Shown: positions 35,125-43,893 of the stretch, piece by piece
Layout: the number at the start of each line of letters is the position of its first letter
Position numbering within the stretch: the stretch's first letter is position 1
From: Flavobacteriales bacterium
GTDB lineage: Bacteria > Bacteroidota > Bacteroidia > Flavobacteriales > Flavobacteriaceae
Reading direction: 5' to 3'
Assembly (NCBI GenBank): GCA_020635875.1
Contig: JACJYY010000006.1
Location: 1 to 64,000, forward strand
Length of the DNA: 64,000 nucleotides
The notes under the pieces: generated by a model
Databases searched by the model: none
Told to the model about the DNA's origin: nothing
Seen by the model: the letters and a program-made list of their open reading frames with translations, nothing else
Translations under genes and position numbers: made by a program

Positions 35125-35925
35125 TTAATGCTCCAAGAAATTAATCAGATGTTCACGGTATTTATAATAGTCTGGATGCTCTAATAGTTCTTTTCTATTT
35201 CTTGGTTTTTCAAAATCAATTTTAAGAATATCACCAATCTGAGCTCTAGGTCCTGAAGTCATCATAATCACACGATCTGCTAAGAATATGGATTCGTCCA
35301 CATCATGTGTAATCATAATGGCCGTCGTTTTTTCCTTTGCCAAAACATCAATTAATACATCTTGTAGTTCCCCTCTGGTTAAAGAGTCTAACATCCCAAA
35401 AGGTTCATCCAATAATAATATTTGAGGTTTTAGCGCAAATGCTCTGGCAATCCCCACACGCTGGCGCATCCCTTGAGAAAGATCTCTTGCTCTTTTGTCA
35501 AAAGACCCGCCTAATCCTACTTTATCCAAATAGTATTTAGCAATATTTAATCTTTCTTTTTTAGAACCGTGTGCAAACACCTGATTGACACCAAGCATTA
35601 CATTTTCTAGAGCGGTCATCCAAGGAAACAAACTCGGTGACTGAAATATCACTCCTCTGTCTGGTCCTGGCCCATCAATCGGTGTTCCATTTAAGATAAC
35701 TTGTCCTCCTGTTATTTCGTTGAGTCCAGCAATCATTGACAACAAAGTAGTTTTACCACACCCTGAATGCCCTATTATTGAAATAAATTCCTCTTGATCT
35801 ACTGTAAAATTAAGATCTTCTAACACCGTAAAACCTCCAGTTGGTGTTGGATATACTTTCTTTAAATGAGATATCTCTAATAAATATTGTTTAAAACCTA
35901 AACCGTTTTGTGCGTTTTCTATCAT
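35125..35925 (-). CDS. nrtD: Nitrate ABC transporter ATP-binding protein (NrtD-like)
   Basis: This cytoplasmic ATPase of 266 residues powers nitrate import with its partner ATPase. Walker A is GHSGCGKTT, the ABC signature is LSQGMRQRVGIARA, and Walker B is ILLLDEPFG, followed by the family's LTRGELQDVLIDV and HDVDESIFLADRV blocks. The N-terminus (IENAQNGLGFKQYLLEIS) is a short extension before the first strand. It is the last gene of the nrt operon, 21 bp behind nrtC, and is followed by a strong terminator. NrtD and related sulfonate or taurine ATPases are hard to tell apart. The nitrate-gene context and the operon order favour nitrate. Confidence 0.85.
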   Translation of the reverse strand: MIENAQNGLGFKQYLLEISHLKKVYPTPTGGFTVLEDLNFTVDQEEFISIIGHSGCGKTTLLSMIAGLNEITGGQVILNGTPIDGPGPDRGVIFQSPSLFPWMTALENVMLGVNQVFAHGSKKERLNIAKYYLDKVGLGGSFDKRARDLSQGMRQRVGIARAFALKPQILLLDEPFGMLDSLTRGELQDVLIDVLAKEKTTAIMITHDVDESIFLADRVIMMTSGPRAQIGDILKIDFEKPRNRKELLEHPDYYKYREHLINFLEH

Positions 35926-35946
35926 GATATTTGTCTTAAATTCAAC

Positions 35947-36804
35947 TTATTCTCTGGTCAAAAACTTACGCGGTAACTTCGGTTTCAAATCAGGTAAAAC
36001 GTAGGTTACTTCTGTTTTGTTTGCGTTTCTTTGCTCTCCAATTTCGATCAGATAATTTGTGATACTGTTTCGAGTCTTTTTAAAGGACTCCATATGGTTC
36101 ATTTCGATTTTGTTTCTCGGTCGAGCCAAATCAATTTTGAACTCTGGTCCTAATGTCGCCTTTGGCCCTGGATTTAATGGAATAATGCGGTCTGCCATAT
36201 ATATTCCTTCATCTACATCATTGGTAATCAACAAAGCCGTTTTTTTGTCCTTACTCCAAATGTTAATGATTTCATCCTGTAAATTCCCTCTGGTTAAAGC
36301 ATCCAATGCACTCAGTGGCTCATCCATTAAAATTACATTGGGATTCATGGATAAAGCTCTAGTTACAGAAACCCGTTGTCTCATCCCTCCTGAGAGTTCC
36401 TTTGGTAATTTATCAATAGCATGCGAAAGGTTTACCATTTGCACATACTCTTCTATTTTAGATTTAGTATCCTTTTTCGTCAGCTTTTTAAAGGCTTGTT
36501 TTACCGCCATCCCTACGTTATTCCTAACGCTCAACCAAGGCAATAAAGAATAGTTTTGAAATATTACACCGCGTTCGTGACTGGGTCCTTTAACAGGTTC
36601 TCCTTTATACAAAACTTCTCCCTCATCAGGTTGAATCAATCCAGAAATCAAATTGATTAATGTTGTTTTTCCACTGCCAGAAAAACCTACAATAGCCAAA
36701 AACTCTCCTTCTTCTATTTTTAGGTTAATGTTACTCAATACCTCAACTCTATCGGCTCCTTCTCCATAGTACTTTGAAACATTTTTTAATTCAATTAACG
36801 CCAT
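35947..36804 (-). CDS. nrtC: Nitrate ABC transporter ATP-binding protein (NrtC-like, short)
   Basis: This second ATPase of the importer has 285 residues: Walker A GFSGSGKTT, signature LSGGMRQRVSVTRA, Walker B VILMDEPLS, and the LTRGNLQDEIINIW block shared with NrtD. Cyanobacterial NrtC carries an extra C-terminal domain similar to the binding protein NrtA. Here only about 40 basic residues follow the ATPase core (GEQRNANKTEVTYVLP), so no such sensor domain exists. It lies between the permease (30 bp upstream) and nrtD. Confidence 0.83.
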   Translation of the reverse strand: MALIELKNVSKYYGEGADRVEVLSNINLKIEEGEFLAIVGFSGSGKTTLINLISGLIQPDEGEVLYKGEPVKGPSHERGVIFQNYSLLPWLSVRNNVGMAVKQAFKKLTKKDTKSKIEEYVQMVNLSHAIDKLPKELSGGMRQRVSVTRALSMNPNVILMDEPLSALDALTRGNLQDEIINIWSKDKKTALLITNDVDEGIYMADRIIPLNPGPKATLGPEFKIDLARPRNKIEMNHMESFKKTRNSITNYLIEIGEQRNANKTEVTYVLPDLKPKLPRKFLTRE

Positions 36805-36834
36805 AACTTTAGTATTAAGATTAAACTTGATTGA

Positions 36835-37926
36835 CTATTCTTCCGTAAAGGTCATTAACTGTTGTATGGTGAACATTAATCGATCTAACAAGAATCCTAT
36901 ACCACCGATTACAAACATGGCTGCAATAATTTTTGCATTAGAATCGGCTGCTCCATTTTGGAATTCTTCCCAAACAAAAGTACCTAGTCCTGGACTTTGT
37001 GACAACAACTCAATAGCAATCAATACCATCCATGCTACAGATAAAGTAATTCGCAATCCTGTAAAAATTAATGGGAAAGAAGAAGGTAAAATGATTTTAA
37101 ATATCTTTTGTAGTGTACTTAAGTTTAAGACTTTGGCTACATTAATAAAATCCTTATCCACACTTGACACCCCTAAAGTTGTGTTTACTAAGGTTGCCCA
37201 CATGGCACAGAGTCCCACCGCAATAAAAGATATTATGAATGACGTATCTCCATCAAAACCTAGAGTAAACGTCTTAACAATCATGTACACCAACAAATAC
37301 CAAACTACTGGTGACACAGGTTTAAAGATTTGAATCAACCAGTTAAAAGAAGCTCTTAACTGCTCGCTTAACCCCAAAACTATACCTATTGGAACGGCTA
37401 AAAATAGAGCCAAAAAGAATCCTGCAAATACGGTTTTGATACTTCTATTTATCTGATCCACAAAAGATGGCCTTCCTGTATATACAATAGGTTCTTCGCC
37501 ATTTGCAATTCGTGCTTCGTTTAAGGCAGCTGTTTTTTCTATGAAAGCTTCTTTCTTTTCGCTAATCACTTTATGATCCGCAATTAATTTATTAAACGCA
37601 TTATATACAGCAGAAGGTGTTGGTAGAGCCGTGATTTGACAACTACTTCCGTTAGCTTCAAAACAAGCTTTCAATTCGTTTACAGCTTGCTCTCCTCCAC
37701 TAGCAAAAGCCTGTTCTAGTTTATATTCGCGCTCCCTATTTTCGAGTGCTTCTGCCCCCTTAGACCACGTTACCATAAATACCACGATAGTTATTATTGG
37801 AAGAATAATTTTCTTCACAAACTCCATGGCGTTTTTCTTCGGCTCCTCACCCGAAGCTAAACGGATAGCAGGTTCTAAAAAACCCAAACCGATAAAACTT
37901 AATACTCGAATTACTTTATTTTTCAT
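36835..37926 (-). CDS. nrtB: Nitrate ABC transporter permease (NrtB-like)
   Basis: This is the inner-membrane channel subunit. The ATG at 37926 (MKNKVIRVLSF) gives 363 residues. The frame is open further upstream to 38019, but that part lies in the gap after nrtA and has no family features. After the first membrane segment (about residues 37-55) there is a hydrophilic insert of about 110 residues with two Cys (ACFEANGSSC), before the usual permease helices. The later EAA-like loop region (LNLSTLQKIFKIILPSSFP) is normal. Cyanobacterial NrtB is about 275-280 residues and lacks such an insert. Confidence 0.85.
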   Translation of the reverse strand: MKNKVIRVLSFIGLGFLEPAIRLASGEEPKKNAMEFVKKIILPIITIVVFMVTWSKGAEALENREREYKLEQAFASGGEQAVNELKACFEANGSSCQITALPTPSAVYNAFNKLIADHKVISEKKEAFIEKTAALNEARIANGEEPIVYTGRPSFVDQINRSIKTVFAGFFLALFLAVPIGIVLGLSEQLRASFNWLIQIFKPVSPVVWYLLVYMIVKTFTLGFDGDTSFIISFIAVGLCAMWATLVNTTLGVSSVDKDFINVAKVLNLSTLQKIFKIILPSSFPLIFTGLRITLSVAWMVLIAIELLSQSPGLGTFVWEEFQNGAADSNAKIIAAMFVIGGIGFLLDRLMFTIQQLMTFTEE

Positions 37927-38047
37927 GACTCTTTTTTTCTTGATTAATCTTCTTTTAAATTCGAAAATCTCAACAAAAATTTGGGGAAGCCCGTAAAACC
38001 TCCCCAAATCCGGCATCAATTACTAATGCAATGCCTTTTAGATTATT

Positions 38048-39421
38048 TTACTTGTCTTTATTACCTATTTTAAAGCTATTGATGTACCCAATTGGATCTT
38101 TACCATCGTATTTGTTACCATCAATAAAGTCTGTTGTCGCAGGCTTATAACCATCGGTGCTTGGGATTTCATCTGCTGTTAATTTACCTTCCTCAACCAA
38201 CATATTTGCTGCTTTCAACCAGATGTCTGGTCTGTAAATCTCTTTTGCCTTTTCAGCATACCACTCAGCTGGTTTTGATTCTGGAATTTGTCCCCATCTT
38301 CTCATTTGTGTTAAAAACCACACAGCATCTGAATAGAATGGATACGTAGCATCATATCTATAAAACACATTAAAGTCAGGCATTGATCTCTTATCTCCTT
38401 TCTCGAATTCAAATGTTCCTGTCATTGAGTTAGCCAATACTTCTACTGGTGCTCCTACGTATTCTGGTCTTGATAAGATTTCTACTGCTTCTTGTCTGTT
38501 ACCTTCAGTATCTAACCATTTACCTGCTCTAATTAAGGCTTTCGTTACTGCTACTGCTGTATTAGGATATTTCTCAACAAATTCTTTTGTCATTACGAAT
38601 ACTTTCTCTGGATTGTTTTTCCAAATGTCATAGTTAGTAGTAACTGGTACTCCAATTCCTTTAAATACAGCTTGTTGGTTCCATGGCTCACCTACACAAT
38701 ATCCGTAGATCGTACCTGACTCTAAAGTAGCTGGCATTTGTGGCGGAGGAGTAACTGATAATAATACCTCTGCGTCTACTTGACCTTGAATGTTCTCTTT
38801 AGTGTACATTCCAGGGTGAATTCCTGAAGCTGCTAACCAATATCTGATTTCGTAATTATGTGTTGATACAGGGAATACCATACCCATTTTGAATGGCTTT
38901 CCTTCATTTTTATACTCTGTGATTACTGGTTTAAGTGATTCTGCTGAGATAGGGTGAATTGGCTTACCGCTATCATCTGCTGGAATATTTGGTTTCATTT
39001 TAGACCAAACATCATTCGATACTGTAATACCATTTCCGTTTAAGTCCATAGAATACGGTGTTACTAATTCTGCTTGACGACCAAACCCCGCTCCTGCTGC
39101 AATTGGCTGACCAGCTAACATATGTGATCCATCCAATTGTCCATCAATTACACGATCTAAAATGTTTTTCCAGTTAGATTGTGCTTCCACAGAAACAAAC
39201 AGCCCTTCATCTTCGAAGAATCCTTTTTCTTTGGCTATAGCCAAAGGTGCCATATCTGTCAATTTGATAAATCCAAATGTCAACTGTGGCTTTTCTATAG
39301 TCAAAGCTGGTGTTGGTGCTGCTTCAACTGTTGTCGTTTCTGTTTTCTTCTCTTTACCTCCACAAGAGAATAAAGTAACCACCACTGATAATGATAGTAT
39401 TTTGACTAGTAGCTTTTTCAT
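38048..39421 (-). CDS. nrtA: Nitrate-binding lipoprotein (NrtA/CmpA-like)
   Basis: This periplasmic substrate-binding protein has 457 residues with a lipobox LFSC at Cys20, so it is membrane-anchored. The start of the binding fold reads KPQLTFGFIKLTDMAPLAIA, typical of NrtA/CmpA, and is followed by LDGSHMLAGQPIAAGAG and GYCVGEPWNQQAVFKGIG. CmpA binds bicarbonate and NrtA binds nitrate, and the family does not separate them by simple motifs. The nitrate reductase nearby and the shared promoter motif favour nitrate. It is the first gene of the operon. Its promoter carries four TACGTA boxes. Confidence 0.88.
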   Translation of the reverse strand: MKKLLVKILSLSVVVTLFSCGGKEKKTETTTVEAAPTPALTIEKPQLTFGFIKLTDMAPLAIAKEKGFFEDEGLFVSVEAQSNWKNILDRVIDGQLDGSHMLAGQPIAAGAGFGRQAELVTPYSMDLNGNGITVSNDVWSKMKPNIPADDSGKPIHPISAESLKPVITEYKNEGKPFKMGMVFPVSTHNYEIRYWLAASGIHPGMYTKENIQGQVDAEVLLSVTPPPQMPATLESGTIYGYCVGEPWNQQAVFKGIGVPVTTNYDIWKNNPEKVFVMTKEFVEKYPNTAVAVTKALIRAGKWLDTEGNRQEAVEILSRPEYVGAPVEVLANSMTGTFEFEKGDKRSMPDFNVFYRYDATYPFYSDAVWFLTQMRRWGQIPESKPAEWYAEKAKEIYRPDIWLKAANMLVEEGKLTADEIPSTDGYKPATTDFIDGNKYDGKDPIGYINSFKIGNKDK

Positions 39422-39452
39422 AGCAATAATATTTTTTGAATTATTAATACGA

Positions 39453-39497
39453 CAAATCTACGTAGTTATACGTACTTATACGTAGTTTTTATACGTA
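39453..39497 (-). promoter_or_regulatory. nrtA promoter with four TACGTA boxes
   Basis: TACGTA occurs at 39459-39464, 39469-39474, 39479-39484 and 39492-39497, so the first three boxes repeat every 10 bp, about one helical turn. On the minus strand TAGATTTG (plus 39453-39460) overlaps the first box and would be the -7 element. No TTTG stands at -33, where boxes occupy the place. This is the layout expected of a promoter that depends on an activator. The leader to the ATG at 39421 is about 25 bases. Confidence 0.65.
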
Positions 39498-39644
39498 TTT
39501 TTTTCAATTGCGCTTCATTTTTATTATATCAACAGTACCTGTCAAAAAAATCGAGTAATTACACAATATTACAGATGTGGAATCGGCAAATAATCAAAAC
39601 CTGCGTTTTCACCATATTTAAACCTATTTTGAACACACAAACAA

Positions 39645-40061
39645 CTATCTCAGTGAGGAATTCAGGTAATCTTGTAAGAGTATAGTGGCACTGATTTCGT
39701 CTATCAATGCTTTATTTTGTCGTTGTTTCTTTTTGAGTCCACTATCAATCATGGTCTGAAATGCCATTTTGGACGTAAAGCGTTCATCAATACTTTTAAT
39801 TGGCATTTGAGGAAAGTGTTTTTTGAACGCTTCAATAAAAGCATGTACCAGAGGTGCACTTTCGGAGGGTAGATTATTCATTTGTTTAGGTTCTCCTATA
39901 ATTACCAATTCAACCTTTTCCTTTTGAAAATAGTTTTTTAGAAATTGTAATAGCTCATCACTTGATACCGTTGTTAATCCAGATGCAATGATTTGCAATT
40001 CATCCGTTACGGCGATTCCTGTGCGTTTGAGTCCGTAATCTATAGAGAGTATTCGTGGCAT
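39645..40061 (-). CDS. ruvX: Holliday junction resolvase RuvX (YqgF)
   Basis: This 138-residue RNase H-fold nuclease, also called YqgF, is involved in pre-16S rRNA 5' maturation in some bacteria and was proposed to act on Holliday junctions. The N-terminal ILSIDYGLKRTGIAV gives the first catalytic Asp (Asp8). VELVIIGEPKQMNN holds the second acid, and SIDERFTSKMA with the following DEISATILLQDYL holds the last. The length is normal. It is divergent from dapD with about 60 bp between start codons. Confidence 0.93.
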   Translation of the reverse strand: MPRILSIDYGLKRTGIAVTDELQIIASGLTTVSSDELLQFLKNYFQKEKVELVIIGEPKQMNNLPSESAPLVHAFIEAFKKHFPQMPIKSIDERFTSKMAFQTMIDSGLKKKQRQNKALIDEISATILLQDYLNSSLR

Positions 40062-40097
40062 GGGGTAAAGTTAGTGTTTATAGGTTCTTAATTTTAC

Positions 40098-40105
40098 TAT
40101 CTTTG
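40098..40105 (+). promoter_or_regulatory. dapD -7 element
   Basis: TATCTTTG matches TAnnTTTG, 17 bp before the dapD ATG at 40123. The expected -33 site has only partial matches (TTAG at 40071, TTTA at 40077). It may also drive the first polysaccharide genes, which begin 14 bp after dapD. Confidence 0.5.
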
Positions 40106-40122
40106 CACAAAATCTAACAAAC

Positions 40123-40938
40123 ATGAACGAATTAAGAGCAATCATAGAAGAAGCTTGGGAAAATAGAGCTTTACTTTCGGAACAAAAAACAACCAGTGCC
40201 ATTAGAGAAGTTATTGAACTATTAGACAGTGGAAAATTGCGTGTAGCTGAACCTGTTGGTGAAGATTGGCAAGTAAATGAGTGGGTAAAGAAAGCCGTTG
40301 TGATGTATTTCCCTATTCAAAAAATGGAAACATTAGAAGTAGGTATCTTCGAATACCACGATAAAATTCCATTGAAAAAAGACTACGCAGCAAAAGGAGT
40401 ACGTGTAGTACCACATGCAGTAGCTAGATACGGAGCTTATTTGTCTCCAGGAACAATCCTAATGCCTAGTTATGTAAATATTGGTGCTTACGTTGATGAA
40501 GGGACAATGGTAGATACTTGGGCAACTGTAGGAAGCTGTGCTCAAATTGGCAAAAACGTTCACTTGAGTGGTGGTGTTGGAATCGGTGGTGTATTAGAAC
40601 CTTTGCAAGCAGCTCCTGTAATTATTGGTGATGGCGCATTTGTAGGTTCACGTTGTATCGTGGTAGAAGGCGTAAGAGTGGGTAAAGAAGCTGTATTGGG
40701 AGCCAATGTATGTTTAACCGCATCTACTAAAATTATAGACGTAACAGGAGACCAACCTGTAGAGAGAAAAGGGTTTGTACCAGACCGTTCAGTAGTAATC
40801 CCAGGAAGTTACACGAAGAAGTTTGCAGCTGGCGAGTATCAAGTACCATGTGCTTTGATTATTGGTCAAAGAAAACCTTCTACTGATTTGAAGACATCTT
40901 TAAACGATGCATTGAGAGAGTACGATGTAGCCATCTAA
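40123..40938 (+). CDS. dapD: 2,3,4,5-tetrahydropyridine-2,6-dicarboxylate N-succinyltransferase
   Basis: DapD transfers succinyl from succinyl-CoA in the lysine/diaminopimelate pathway. The 271 residues have an N-terminal helical part and a left-handed beta-helix of hexapeptide repeats (GAYVDEGTMVDTWATVGSCAQIG and the following turns). The active-site Asp/Glu region is in YVDEGTMVDTW, and the CoA-site tail is VPCALIIGQRKPS. The family length is about 270. It is followed directly by the polysaccharide cluster. dapB, from the same pathway, lies at 57555-58262. Confidence 0.95.
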   Translation: MNELRAIIEEAWENRALLSEQKTTSAIREVIELLDSGKLRVAEPVGEDWQVNEWVKKAVVMYFPIQKMETLEVGIFEYHDKIPLKKDYAAKGVRVVPHAVARYGAYLSPGTILMPSYVNIGAYVDEGTMVDTWATVGSCAQIGKNVHLSGGVGIGGVLEPLQAAPVIIGDGAFVGSRCIVVEGVRVGKEAVLGANVCLTASTKIIDVTGDQPVERKGFVPDRSVVIPGSYTKKFAAGEYQVPCALIIGQRKPSTDLKTSLNDALREYDVAI

Positions 40939-40952
40939 ACAAAATACTATTG

Positions 40953-42068
40953 ATGAAAATAGGTTTTGAGGCAAAAAGGGTTTTTCACAACAGAACGGGC
41001 TTAGGTAATTACAGCCGTGATTTGATACGTATATTAAACACCTACTACCCTGACAATGATTTCTTGTTGTATAATCCAAAAAGAGCGAATCAAAACCTAT
41101 TTTCATATTCTTCCGAAAAAATTGAGGAAAAACTTCCTCAATCTGTTTTTCATCAAAAGTTCTATAACCTTTGGCGTCAAAACGGAGTCATTAAAGACTT
41201 AAAAAAAGATGATATCCAAATCTATCATGGATTGTCTGGAGAATTACCTTTTGGCATCGACCGACAAAAAATCAAAACTGTAGTTACGATTCATGACCTG
41301 ATTTTTTTACGATTTCCTGAATTCTATTCCTTTTTTGACAAAAACATTCATTTTCTAAAGTTTAAACACGCGGCAAAAACGGCTGATCTCGTTATTGCCA
41401 TTAGCGAACAAACCAAAAAAGACATTGTTGATTTTTTAGAAATAGATCCAAAAAAGATAAAAGTTATTTATCAGGGCTGTCATGAGGCTTTCAAAAAAGA
41501 ATACACACAGGAACAAATCAAGATCGTGCGTAAAAAATACGATTTACCTAAATCCTTTGTTTTAAATGTAGGAACCATAGAGTCTCGTAAAAATATTCTT
41601 TCGGTTATCAAAGCGATCAAACGTATAGACACATATTTAGTAGTCGTTGGATCGAAAACCAACTATTTTGAAAAAATTGATGAGTATCTCATTAAACATA
41701 AAATGACCTCTAAAGTCATCTTCTTAAAAGGACTGTCCGTTGAGGAGTTAGCCATCCTTTATCAAGAAGCCCAACTATTTGTGTATCCTTCATTTTTTGA
41801 AGGTTTTGGCATACCTATAATCGAAGCCTTATATTCCAAGACACCTGTAATTACAAGCATTAATGGTTGTTTTAGCGAAGCAGGTGGTCCACACTCTATC
41901 TATGTTGACCCTACTAATGTCAGAGAAATTGGATTTCAAATTAATCGAGTCCTAAAAGACAAAAACCTTTCTCAACAAATGACAGAAAAAGGCTTTGAAT
42001 ATGTTCAAAAATTTAATGACGAAATCATTGCCAAGCAAGTTTTTGAATTGTACCAATCATTATTTTAA
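40953..42068 (+). CDS. Glycosyltransferase family 4 (group 1)
   Basis: This 371-residue retaining GT-B enzyme has an N-terminal lobe with NRTGLGNYSRDLIRIL and a C-terminal lobe with IESRKNILSVIKA and YPSFFEGFGIPIIEAL, the EX7E nucleotide-sugar motif. ATG at 40953 was chosen over the in-frame TTG one codon upstream. It is the first gene of the polysaccharide run, 14 bp after dapD, and the next gene starts 3 bp after its stop. The acceptor and donor sugars are not known, though mannose- or glucose-type donors are common in the family. Confidence 0.87.
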   Translation: MKIGFEAKRVFHNRTGLGNYSRDLIRILNTYYPDNDFLLYNPKRANQNLFSYSSEKIEEKLPQSVFHQKFYNLWRQNGVIKDLKKDDIQIYHGLSGELPFGIDRQKIKTVVTIHDLIFLRFPEFYSFFDKNIHFLKFKHAAKTADLVIAISEQTKKDIVDFLEIDPKKIKVIYQGCHEAFKKEYTQEQIKIVRKKYDLPKSFVLNVGTIESRKNILSVIKAIKRIDTYLVVVGSKTNYFEKIDEYLIKHKMTSKVIFLKGLSVEELAILYQEAQLFVYPSFFEGFGIPIIEALYSKTPVITSINGCFSEAGGPHSIYVDPTNVREIGFQINRVLKDKNLSQQMTEKGFEYVQKFNDEIIAKQVFELYQSLF

Positions 42069-42071
42069 ACC

Positions 42072-42806
42072 ATGAAAATAGCAGGTTTTACTTTTATACG
42101 AAATGCCATAAAAAACGACTATCCAATCGTTGAAGCAATAAATTCGATACTTCCTATTTGTGATGAGTTTGTTATTGCACATGGAAATTCTAATGATGAA
42201 ACACTTGAGCTACTTCAAAAAATTGATTCTGACAAAATAAGAATAATTGAAACTACGTGGGACGATACTCTTAAAGAAGGAGGCCGTGTTTTTGCCGAAG
42301 AAACAAATAAAGCCTTTAAAGAAATCAGTAAAGATATGGATTGGGCTTTTTATATTCAGGGAGATGAGTGTATCCATGAAAAATATTTAGATACAATAAA
42401 AAAAGAAATGCAATTAACTTTAAACAATCCTGACATTGAAGGGTTGCTTTTTGATTACAAACATTTTTACGGATCCTATGATTATGACGCTCATTCTAGA
42501 CGCTGCTATGGGCGAAAAATTAGAATTGTCAAAAATTTATCTACTATTAAGTCTTACAAAGACGCCGTACTTGAAACGATTAATATAGAGGAATTTGACT
42601 ACGGAAACGCAGATACACTTGTTCGTTATGAAGGCACATATCCAAATGTATTAAAACCTCGTATTGAAAAAAGTAATTGGAAATTTTCCTTTGACCCTAC
42701 GAAAATAGATAACGCACCTTTTTCAAAGAAACTCCTAAACTCGTTTGAACAAATAACAGAATTACGATTATTTGAATACCGCAATTACAAAATAGTAGCC
42801 AGATGA
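42072..42806 (+). CDS. Glycosyltransferase, family 2-like (short)
   Basis: This 244-residue cytoplasmic enzyme has a GT-A start, FTFIRNAIKNDYPIVEAINS, then DEFVIAHGNSNDETLELL. The acidic metal site lies in FYIQGDECI. It has no membrane segment. The usual DxD is replaced by QGDE, which occurs in related families. It overlaps the next GT4 gene by 4 bp (42803-42806). The sugar specificity is unknown. Confidence 0.78.
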   Translation: MKIAGFTFIRNAIKNDYPIVEAINSILPICDEFVIAHGNSNDETLELLQKIDSDKIRIIETTWDDTLKEGGRVFAEETNKAFKEISKDMDWAFYIQGDECIHEKYLDTIKKEMQLTLNNPDIEGLLFDYKHFYGSYDYDAHSRRCYGRKIRIVKNLSTIKSYKDAVLETINIEEFDYGNADTLVRYEGTYPNVLKPRIEKSNWKFSFDPTKIDNAPFSKKLLNSFEQITELRLFEYRNYKIVAR

Positions 42807-43852
42807 AAAAGGTTCTAATTGATTGTGAACGTCTGAAATATCCTAATACAGGGCTTTTTTCCTTTTGTAAAGGACTAGGAAACGCTTTATCAAATAATGA
42901 AAATAGTTTATTAGACTATACTTTCTATATTCCAAAAAACATTTCTCCACCCTTTGGTTCTGACAAACAATATAAAACCAATATCTTAACCCATAGGTTA
43001 TATATCCCTCAAACCTCTGATTTTGACGTGTGGCACATCACACATCAAGGCTCTAATTTTAAACCTTACAATTCGAAAACTAAAATCGTTTACACGATTC
43101 ACGATCTTAACTTTCTAATCGAAAAAAAAAATAGACCTAAGAAAATCAATTCCTTTCTTAGGAAAATTCAAAAAAACATTGATCAAGCTGATATTATAAC
43201 ATGTATTTCTGAATACGTAAAAAAGGACATAGAAAAACACTTTGATTTGCATGACAAAACTATTCATGTTATTCATAACGGTGTTGCTATTCAAAGATTT
43301 CCTAACTTCAATTCTCCTCGTTTTGTTCCTAAGTCATCCTTTATTTTTACTATTGGAACGATTTTACCAAAAAAGAATTTTCATGTTATTCCTTGTTTAA
43401 TTGCTGACAATACACTTGAACTTATCATTGCTGGCAATCTGGTATCACAGGATTACATTCAAAAGATCAAAGAAGAAGCCCGTAAACATAATGTTTTAGA
43501 TCGGGTTCATGTTATTGGACCAATTACAGATGAGGAAAAATATTGGTATTATAGCAACTGTGAGGCTTTTATTTTCCCTTCTATAGCAGAAGGATTTGGA
43601 CTTCCTGTCATAGAGGCTATGCACTTTGAAAAACCTACATTTTTATCAAAAGAAACATCTTTACCTGAGATTGGAGGTGATGTTGCCTATTATTTTGATT
43701 CTTTTGAACCGATAGAAATGCAACAGGTTTTTAAAAAGGGATTGGCTTACTATAGATCTAAAAACTCCCATAAAGAACTATCCGAACATGCCAAAATATT
43801 TAGCTGGGATAATGTATCAAAGGCTTATCAAAAGCTTTACCTAAATTTATAA
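42803..43852 (+). CDS. Glycosyltransferase family 4
   Basis: This 349-residue GT-B enzyme has the donor site in PSIAEGFGLPVIEAM (EX7E) and an N-terminal lobe with KTKIVYTIHDLNFL. Like the first gene of the cluster, it should transfer a nucleotide-activated hexose to a lipid-linked oligosaccharide. It overlaps the preceding gene by 4 bp. Confidence 0.85.
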   Translation: MKKVLIDCERLKYPNTGLFSFCKGLGNALSNNENSLLDYTFYIPKNISPPFGSDKQYKTNILTHRLYIPQTSDFDVWHITHQGSNFKPYNSKTKIVYTIHDLNFLIEKKNRPKKINSFLRKIQKNIDQADIITCISEYVKKDIEKHFDLHDKTIHVIHNGVAIQRFPNFNSPRFVPKSSFIFTIGTILPKKNFHVIPCLIADNTLELIIAGNLVSQDYIQKIKEEARKHNVLDRVHVIGPITDEEKYWYYSNCEAFIFPSIAEGFGLPVIEAMHFEKPTFLSKETSLPEIGGDVAYYFDSFEPIEMQQVFKKGLAYYRSKNSHKELSEHAKIFSWDNVSKAYQKLYLNL

Positions 43853-43893
43853 TTCGTTTTATTCTTATACTCTAAAAAAAGCACATTCAAAAT

